Below are positions 6,528 through 9,375 of a stretch of 9,375 nucleotides of DNA, one piece after another. This stretch comes from Candidatus Pacearchaeota archaeon (GTDB taxonomy: Archaea > Nanoarchaeota > Nanoarchaeia > Pacearchaeales > GW2011-AR1). Position 1 is the stretch's first letter. Each line of letters begins with the position of its first letter. The DNA is taken from positions 1 to 9,375 of the forward strand of contig NZER01000330.1 in the NCBI GenBank assembly GCA_002690445.1, written 5' to 3'. Below the pieces are notes generated by a model that made no database searches, had not been told where the DNA came from, and saw only the letters and a list, made by a program, of their open reading frames with translations. A program made the translations under genes and the position numbers.

Positions 6528-6970
6528 TGTTTTAGTGATAATGTTTCATTAATGTTAGGGATTTCTTCTCCTCTTTCTTCGTAAGGCGGTGCTAATCCTA
6601 AATATATTTCTTCTTGTGCTACATCCATCCCCCTGTGAATTAACCTTCCCAACAGCCTTCCCCATTTTTCTGTCCTTTCTTTTTTATCAATTTCTATTCT
6701 AACTGATGATCCTAATACTCTTGCTTTGAGCCAGTCTCTCGCCACTGCACCCCCTGCGTTCATCTCTGGGGCGTCTATCCCTATCAATCTTAATGGGAAA
6801 TCAAAATCTCTGAAAGCTGCCCTTAATGTAACAGTATCTCCGTCGTGTACTTTAACTACAGTAGCATCGAAATCTTCTGTTATCTGCTTGTGAGGCGATA
6901 CAAATTGCAAGTGTTCCATCTGTTTATTTGTGAGTTCTGGAAAGTTTTTGAAATCATGCTCAAATACCAT
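6518..6970 (-). CDS. SNase-type (thermonuclease-like) nuclease (150 aa)
   Basis: Micrococcal nuclease-fold enzyme that would cleave DNA or RNA using calcium. The family's signature residues are all present: VKVHDGDTVTLR at 39-50 (D43, D45, T46), RLIGIDAPEM at 61-70 (R61, D66, E69), and KWGRLLGRLI at 102-111, where R105 corresponds to the second catalytic arginine. The domain is complete at about 34-125, followed by a short tail. No signal peptide is seen, so it should act in the cytoplasm or from within the virion. It lies between the connector and the 240-aa structural gene with TAATG and 10-nt overlaps, so it is expressed with the morphogenesis genes. Host-DNA degradation or virion-borne use is inference. 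Confidence 0.88.
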   Translation of the reverse strand: MVFEHDFKNFPELTNKQMEHLQFVSPHKQITEDFDATVVKVHDGDTVTLRAAFRDFDFPLRLIGIDAPEMNAGGAVARDWLKARVLGSSVRIEIDKKERTEKWGRLLGRLIHRGMDVAQEEIYLGLAPPYEERGEEIPNINETLSLKQWL

Positions 6971-7335
6971 TATGAATCATTAATAAACTCCTGTGTTTTT
7001 TTATCTCTTAGAATTGAAATGCCCCTTAATGCCGCATCTCTTAAAACATTTATCATGTCTTCCGCTTCTGTTCTCGAGGTGAATCCGCTCATATCATAGC
7101 TTATTACATAGATTGCAGCCAAATTACTGGAGATTTCTTTTAATATTTCTTTGGTATCTCCATTCAGAGTTGAATAATTATCAGAAAAATTATATCTCAC
7201 CATAGAATTTATGGCGCTTTCAACTTCTGCCATATATTGATTAATGTATGCTTCTGCGTTGGAAGTAGCACTAGCGTTTGCTCCTGCTTTCCTGCTCACT
7301 TCTGCAGTTGTTGCGAAAACTCCTGTGTCAGCCAT
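6970..7335 (-). CDS. gp6-like head-tail connector protein (121 aa)
   Basis: Probable head-completion or connector adaptor that docks under the portal ring. The layout fits the HK97 gp6-like family: a short N-terminal strand (GVFATTAEVSRKAG), then helix NAEAYINQYMAEVESAINSM (26-45), then helix GDTKEILKEISSNLAAIYVI (59-78), then helix EAEDMINVLRDAALRGISIL. Length of about 120 residues is usual. It is the second gene of the leftward operon. A GGAGAAG ribosome binding site lies upstream, and its ATG shares bases with the TAA of the acidic peptide gene; its own TAA overlaps the nuclease ATG. The family call rests on helix pattern and context. Confidence 0.6.
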   Translation of the reverse strand: MADTGVFATTAEVSRKAGANASATSNAEAYINQYMAEVESAINSMVRYNFSDNYSTLNGDTKEILKEISSNLAAIYVISYDMSGFTSRTEAEDMINVLRDAALRGISILRDKKTQEFINDS

Positions 7336-7412
7336 TATTCTTCTTCTCCATATTTATCTAAGTCATAATCCCCTAAATCTTCGTAATCATCATCATCAAA
7401 TTCTATCTCCAT
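7335..7412 (-). CDS. Acidic 25-aa peptide at operon start
   Basis: A 25-residue frame, MEIEFDDDDYEDLGDYDLDK and five more residues ending in EEE, with a run of aspartates and no basic patch. It ends in TAATG overlap with the connector gene, which is the junction style of the rest of the operon. A TATA-like sequence at 7431-7440 is spaced so that transcription would begin near this ATG, so it would be leaderless. It could be a real tiny protein or a translated leader whose only role is to couple translation of the connector. A GTG start at 7427 would add five residues. Confidence 0.45.
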   Translation of the reverse strand: MEIEFDDDDYEDLGDYDLDKYGEEE

Positions 7413-7430
7413 ACTGCCATTAAACACTTT

Positions 7431-7450
7431 GATATTTAACTAATTTTCGC
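7431..7450 (-). promoter_or_regulatory. Candidate promoter for the leftward operon
   Basis: Minus-strand GCGAAAATTA followed by GTTAAATATC resembles an archaeal BRE/TATA pair. The TATA centre is about 24 nt from the ATG at 7412. The match is weaker than at 2878-2888. The same A/T-rich patch read on the plus strand (GATATTTAAC) could fire the opposite way towards the hairpin at 7468-7562. Confidence 0.4.
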
Positions 7451-7467
7451 TTAATTATTGATTTTAG

Positions 7468-7562
7468 GTATTTTCTAGGACACGCAGAACTCTTATCGTA
7501 AATTTTGAACATAAAGTTCTAGAAAAATTTATCGAGAGTTCCGCTATACGTCCAGAAAATAC
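7468..7562 (+). other. 95-nt imperfect hairpin in the divergent control region
   Basis: The two arms pair over almost their whole length. The pairs are 7468-7476 with 7554-7562 (9 bp), 7478-7481 with 7550-7553, 7484-7485 with 7543-7544, 7487-7493 with 7535-7541 (7 bp), 7499-7506 with 7524-7531 (8 bp) and 7507-7510 with 7516-7519 around the five-base loop ATAAA. About 34 base pairs form in total, with small bulges and internal loops. It may be a structured leader RNA, a small ncRNA, or a cruciform serving as operator or replication origin. It cannot be oriented, since both strands fold; plus is given because the first rightward gene lies downstream. Confidence 0.6.
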
Positions 7563-7572
7563 ACGATTACCT

Positions 7573-7598
7573 TCTTTCGAATAGGGTATGTCGAAAGA
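7573..7598 (+). promoter_or_regulatory. 8-bp inverted repeat before the first rightward gene
   Basis: TCTTTCGA and TCGAAAGA flank a ten-base loop. The repeat ends 14 nt before the ATG at 7613 and just before the GGAG ribosome binding site. It could be an operator for a dimeric repressor or an RNA hairpin that controls access to the ribosome binding site. The winged-helix proteins encoded to the right are candidate binders, by inference only. Confidence 0.45.
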
Positions 7599-7612
7599 CG
7601 GAGTTGATATAA

Positions 7613-7855
7613 ATGGAAATAAAACCAACATTTGTAGATAGGTTAGGTAATGTATCGTTGTCTGAGTTCAGCAACGAGAGAAGTAAGCTAACAGGAAATG
7701 ACCCTGTTAAGTTTATTTCAAAAAATGTAGTAGTACAGAAAGTATATACTGGCAAGGATGGTAAGCCAGCTAATACGAACTCATTTAATAGAAGTGAGTT
7801 AAGAAATCTACATAGTTTGATTGAAAACTATCTAGAGTTTCATGGAGGGAGGTAA
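7613..7855 (+). CDS. Hypothetical early protein (80 aa)
   Basis: Unrecognised small protein. It has a polar N-terminal half (VDRLGNVSLSEFSNERSKLT), the beta-like segment DPVKFISKNVVVQKVYTGKD, and a helical C-terminus (RSELRNLHSLIENYLEFHGG). The whole is mixed alpha/beta and mildly basic. A GGAG lies nine bases before the ATG. Its TAA is immediately before the ATG of the next gene, and its last codons supply that gene's ribosome binding site (GGAGGGAGG), so the two are translationally coupled. As the first gene to the right of the divergent region it is likely expressed early. Function is unknown. Confidence 0.7.
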   Translation: MEIKPTFVDRLGNVSLSEFSNERSKLTGNDPVKFISKNVVVQKVYTGKDGKPANTNSFNRSELRNLHSLIENYLEFHGGR

Positions 7856-7856
7856 A

Positions 7857-8108
7857 ATGCCCTCTTCTACTGAATATAATGGATATACTAACTATGAAAC
7901 ATGGTTACTATGTCTAAACTTAGACACTGACGAAGGACTTTATAAATTATTTAATAATTATGAAGGAACAGCCGACGACTTAAAAGAAGAACTAGAAAAA
8001 ATGTTTTGCCATGTAGATGAAATAGGTTATAAAATCTGTGATTTTTGGTCTAATAGAGACTGGGCAGAAATCAACTGGCAAGAAGTACTAGAAACGAGAG
8101 CCGATTAA
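7857..8108 (+). CDS. TNYETW-family phage-type protein (83 aa)
   Basis: Starts at the ATG preceded by GGGAGGTAA, five codons into the longer frame that opens at 7842. The opening NGYTNYETWLLCLNLDTDEG (residues 8-27) matches a small family common in phages and some archaeal viruses, with the pattern 'N-G-W/Y-T-N-Y-E-T-W ... D-x-D/E-x-G'. A helical middle (ADDLKEELEKMF) and a tryptophan-rich end (DFWSNRDWAEINWQEVLE) follow. No biochemical role is known to me for this family (it resembles DUF7249). It ends inside a strong hairpin terminator. Nine tyrosine and tryptophan residues are notable in so short a protein. Confidence 0.75.
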   Translation: MPSSTEYNGYTNYETWLLCLNLDTDEGLYKLFNNYEGTADDLKEELEKMFCHVDEIGYKICDFWSNRDWAEINWQEVLETRAD

Positions 8109-8123
8109 GGCTCTCTCTTTTTT
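8096..8123 (+). terminator. Hairpin plus T-tract terminator
   Basis: GAGAGCC at 8096-8102 pairs with GGCTCTC at 8109-8115 around the six-base loop GATTAA, and TCTTTTTT follows directly. The stem overlaps the end of the TNYETW gene, whose TAA lies in the loop. This would close the short first rightward transcript. The T-tract alone can be enough in archaea; with the stem it would also work in bacteria. Confidence 0.75.
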
Positions 8124-8244
8124 GCTCTCGAGGGGGGTGTATATCCTAGTAGAAATAAAAAGTAAGCTGTCATGTGGGGGGGGTATGCTATTTAGAAAGA
8201 ATAATAATGGCTTACTAACTAAGCTAATTTGATTATTTAGATTC

Positions 8245-8286
8245 TTTATAAATTTTGTTGTCCTGTATCACCGATTAATATATATA
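8245..8286 (+). promoter_or_regulatory. Two TATA-like boxes before the rightward operon
   Basis: TTTATAAA at 8245-8252 and TTAATATATATA at 8275-8286 are TATA-like. The second would place the transcription start near 8306-8310, giving an untranslated leader of about 40 nt that contains the hairpin at 8311-8332. The first would start near 8273. Which is used cannot be told from sequence. Confidence 0.45.
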
Positions 8287-8310
8287 CACCCCACCCACCC
8301 CTACCATACT

Positions 8311-8332
8311 ATCAGCTAACTAACAAGCTGAT
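8311..8332 (+). promoter_or_regulatory. 7-bp hairpin in the leader of the rightward operon
   Basis: ATCAGCT and AGCTGAT form a perfect 7-bp stem around AACTAACA, ending just before the GGAG that precedes the ATG at 8347. It could be a repressor site or a translational control hairpin. Confidence 0.4.
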
Positions 8333-8346
8333 GGAGATACACCCCT

Positions 8347-8586
8347 ATGGCAGACCACGTAAAAGTAACCAAGCAAATACAAGCAGACATATTAGCATTA
8401 ATACAGACAAGAGATATTGATTTAGCTAGCTTCATGGATGAAGTAGGCTTAAAGACAGGGCTAAAAGAATCTACCATAGCCGACATACTGGGAAAAATGA
8501 ATAGATTAAATTATATTAGGATAGTGAATGATGTGGTTAGAAAGCCAACAGAAAAAACAAGTGAGGAGGAAAAAGTAAATGGTTGA
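8347..8586 (+). CDS. Helix-turn-helix-like protein (79 aa)
   Basis: First gene of the second rightward operon. The core (residues 8-62) is mostly helical with a winged-helix-like layout: VTKQIQADILALIQ, then DLASFMDEVGLKTGL, then the recognition-like helix ESTIADILGKMNRLNYIRIV. A charged tail (KPTEKTSEEEK) follows. A GGAG lies 10 nt before the ATG. Its TGA overlaps the ATG of the following gene. It could be a transcription regulator or a replication accessory protein. The DNA-binding call is from helix spacing and composition, not from a recognised family. Confidence 0.6.
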   Translation: MADHVKVTKQIQADILALIQTRDIDLASFMDEVGLKTGLKESTIADILGKMNRLNYIRIVNDVVRKPTEKTSEEEKVNG

Positions 8587-8914
8587 CGCAACAAAAGCAA
8601 CAGAAAGTGAGTACCTTAACGCAGATACGGTTAAGGAATTAAGCAAGAAGAAAGGAGTAATAACATCAGCAGGTGAATACCAAGAGACAGAATGGGGAGA
8701 CAAGCTCACCATGGAGATAGAGGTAGATGGCAGGCAGAAGAAGTGGCGGGTTAATAGGTCATCAGCCCAAAACCTAAAGGCAGAGTTCGGAGTGAATACC
8801 GATAAATGGGTTGGTAAGGTTGTTAATCTGCAAGTGATTAACATACAGGGTAAGCAAAGTGTACTGGCTACACCAGTACCTAACCAGATGGCGGGAACTG
8901 AGGATGTCAATTGA
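8579..8914 (+). CDS. OB-fold-like, possibly ssDNA-binding phage protein (111 aa)
   Basis: Resembles a small family of phage and archaeal-virus proteins marked by an N-terminal 'eYLna-dtvk' opening (EYLNADTVKELSKKKGVITS, 11-30), then beta strands GEYQETEWGDKLTMEIEVDG, then KWRVNRSSAQNLKAEFGVNT and the invariant-looking WVGK (77-80) followed by VVNLQVINIQGKQSVLATPV. The five-strand pattern suggests an OB-like barrel and hence a single-stranded DNA-binding or recombination accessory role; this is inference. A strong GAGGAGG ribosome binding site lies nine bases before the ATG, which overlaps the end of the previous gene. The last 11 nt overlap the next gene. Confidence 0.65.
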   Translation: MVDATKATESEYLNADTVKELSKKKGVITSAGEYQETEWGDKLTMEIEVDGRQKKWRVNRSSAQNLKAEFGVNTDKWVGKVVNLQVINIQGKQSVLATPVPNQMAGTEDVN

Positions 8915-9131
8915 TGGCTTAAAGAGAGTTATATGGGGTCTGCAGGAAATGCAGCCTACCCACGAGGGTAATATGTACTCTCTAAAGCAGGTTAGATTGG
9001 CTATAATGGAAGAACGTGGATTTAACCGTAGGACACTAAGTGACAATATAAGTAGGCTTGTTGAGCTCGGGTTGCTGCGTAAGGTCACAAATGATAAATG
9101 GCACATAACGAGAGAAGGCAGTGAGAGATAG
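8904..9131 (+). CDS. Winged-helix DNA-binding protein (75 aa)
   Basis: Small winged-helix protein. Helix SLKQVRLAIMEERGF (26-40) precedes the recognition helix NRRTLSDNISRLVELGLL (41-58), and the wing RKVTNDKWHITREG (59-72) completes the fold. This resembles a stand-alone transcription regulator that would bind DNA as a dimer. The frame is open from 8859, but the start at 8904 is preferred: it gives a short overlap with the previous gene, and the 15 extra residues (rich in Trp, Tyr and Arg) simply copy its reading frame. A GCGGGAA lies about nine bases upstream and GAGG abuts the ATG, so the ribosome binding site is poor. The gene's end is followed by the hairpin-rich non-coding end. Confidence 0.7.
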   Translation: MSIDGLKRVIWGLQEMQPTHEGNMYSLKQVRLAIMEERGFNRRTLSDNISRLVELGLLRKVTNDKWHITREGSER

Positions 9132-9170
9132 GTCAAAAAGGCTGCCCTCGGGTCACGCCTCGGGCAACTG

Positions 9171-9208
9171 CCGCCCCACAATATATATAGCGGGTAATTG
9201 TGGGGCGG
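9171..9208. repeat. Perfect 12-bp inverted repeat
   Basis: CCGCCCCACAAT (9171-9182) and ATTGTGGGGCGG (9197-9208) pair without mismatch around the 14-base loop ATATATAGCGGGTA. It is the strongest stem in the window. Confidence 0.85.
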
Positions 9209-9225
9209 TCGCCCTCTGAGGGCGA
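9209..9225. repeat. 7-bp hairpin abutting the 12-bp stem
   Basis: TCGCCCT and AGGGCGA pair around CTG. The hairpin begins at the base after the preceding stem ends, so the two would stack end to end. Confidence 0.7.
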
Positions 9226-9226
9226 A

Positions 9227-9240
9227 ACGGAAATTTCCGT
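9227..9240. repeat. 14-nt perfect palindrome
   Basis: ACGGAAATTTCCGT reads the same on both strands. With no loop it suits a dimeric protein-binding site better than an RNA hairpin. Confidence 0.7.
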
Positions 9241-9246
9241 AAATAG

Positions 9247-9273
9247 GCTGACATCCCCAAAACCCCTGTCAGC
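9247..9273. repeat. 7-bp hairpin with C-rich loop
   Basis: GCTGACA and TGTCAGC pair around TCCCCAAAACCCC. The flanks AAAT (9241-9244) and ATTT (9274-9277) can extend it past a two-base bulge. The loop bases 9254-9260 are complementary to TTGGGGA at 9285-9291. Confidence 0.65.
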
Positions 9274-9294
9274 ATTTATATTCGTTGGGGAACT

Positions 9295-9338
9295 CATTAG
9301 CGATGGAACAGGGTCCCCGCCCTATTCCTCAGCTAATG
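9295..9338. repeat. Two-part hairpin
   Basis: CATTAGC (9295-9301) pairs with GCTAATG (9332-9338). Inside a 3 by 3 internal loop, GGAACAGGG (9305-9313) pairs with CCCTATTCC (9320-9328) with one C-A mismatch, around TCCCCG. Confidence 0.7.
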
Positions 9339-9343
9339 GATTC

Positions 9344-9373
9344 TAGGCGGTAGGGAACCCCGCCCTACCGCTA
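9344..9373. repeat. 9-bp hairpin at the right edge
   Basis: GCGGTAGGG (9347-9355) pairs with CCCTACCGC (9363-9371) around AACCCCG, extended by TA/TA past a bulged G. It shares CCCCGCCCTA with the previous hairpin. The window ends two bases later, so the array may continue. Confidence 0.7.
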
Positions 9374-9375
9374 TC

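Larger units (their letters stand above)
8124..8346 (+). other. Non-coding intergenic region with G-runs and inverted repeats
   Basis: No frame with a plausible start exists here. A run of six G (8132-8137) and a run of eight G (8176-8183) are followed by C-rich patches at 8289-8303. GGGGTGTATAT at 8134-8144 is the exact inverse of ATATACACCCC at 8282-8292, and AGTAAGC at 8161-8167 is the inverse of GCTTACT at 8210-8216 inside it. Two TATA-like boxes and a hairpin before the next gene lie at the right. A structured RNA or an operator region is possible. Confidence 0.5.
9132..9375. other. Gene-free hairpin-chain region
   Basis: About 244 bases with no credible gene on either strand, visibly more G+C-rich than the rest. 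It carries at least six stem-loops in series with very short linkers: 9143-9166 (5 bp; also a direct repeat CCTCGGG at 9146-9152 and 9158-9164), 9171-9208, 9209-9225, 9227-9240, 9247-9273, 9295-9338 and 9344-9373. No ribosome binding site or coding bias is seen. Candidates are a structured non-coding RNA, a replication origin or a packaging/terminal site. Confidence 0.6.

Noticed and set aside
7468..7562. tRNA or tRNA-like structure
   Set aside because: No T-loop consensus, anticodon arm or acceptor CCA geometry; the fold is one long rod.
7842..7856. Upstream start for the TNYETW gene
   Set aside because: The five extra codons are the ribosome binding site GGAGGGAGG itself, and family members start close to the NGYTNYETW motif.
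8859..8903. Upstream start for the winged-helix gene
   Set aside because: It would lie wholly within the previous gene, has no ribosome binding site, and adds residues with no role in the fold.
9254..9266. CCCCAAAACCCC as a telomere-like repeat
   Set aside because: It occurs once, is not tandem, and is accounted for as a hairpin loop.
9132..9375. CRISPR array
   Set aside because: Hairpins differ from one another and there are no equal-length spacers.

Overview
The window looks like part of the genome of a tailed-virus-type (HK97-fold capsid) double-stranded DNA virus or provirus. The host is probably an archaeon. The viral assignment rests on a recognisable portal protein, a major capsid protein, a DUF2190-like decoration protein and a gp6-like connector, all on one strand. 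The archaeal assignment is weaker. It rests on A/T-rich TATA boxes with an A-rich BRE-like flank placed about 25 nt upstream of start codons, most clearly in front of the decoration/capsid gene pair, and on the lack of convincing bacterial -35/-10 pairs at the same places. The genes are A+T-rich, use ordinary stop codons and are packed with TAATG, ATGA or TAAnATG junctions.

Left block, minus strand, read from about 7412 down to 72. This is one long morphogenesis operon. The order is: a 25-aa acidic peptide, a gp6-like connector, an intact SNase-type nuclease, a 240-aa beta-rich protein, the portal, a 52-aa membrane protein, and a 388-aa protein with five PFKQS-x-DLV-x-TGQ repeats plus a membrane-like helix. 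Then come a 103-aa coiled-coil scaffold candidate, a 50-aa zinc-ribbon protein, the decoration protein, the major capsid protein, four small proteins and a LamG (lectin-like) protein. An extra promoter before the decoration and capsid genes would give these abundant proteins their own transcript. No terminase, prohead protease, tape measure or integrase is visible.

Centre, about 7413-7612. This is a divergent control region. It holds a 95-nt imperfect hairpin and a second, 8-bp hairpin just before the first rightward gene.

Right block, plus strand, 7613-9131. Two small genes (the second of the phage TNYETW type) end in a hairpin/T-tract terminator. A 238-nt non-coding stretch with G-runs, a long-range inverted repeat and two TATA-like boxes follows. 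Then comes a three-gene operon: helix-turn-helix-like, OB-fold-like with a WVGK motif, and winged helix. These are probably early or replication and regulatory genes.

Right end, 9132-9375. This stretch has no gene. It is visibly more G+C-rich and consists of an almost unbroken chain of hairpins, including a perfect 12-bp stem and a 14-nt palindrome. It is either a structured RNA or a replication/packaging site. It and the LamG cassette paralogy (two proteins sharing both ends, with LamG inserted in one) are the most notable signals here.
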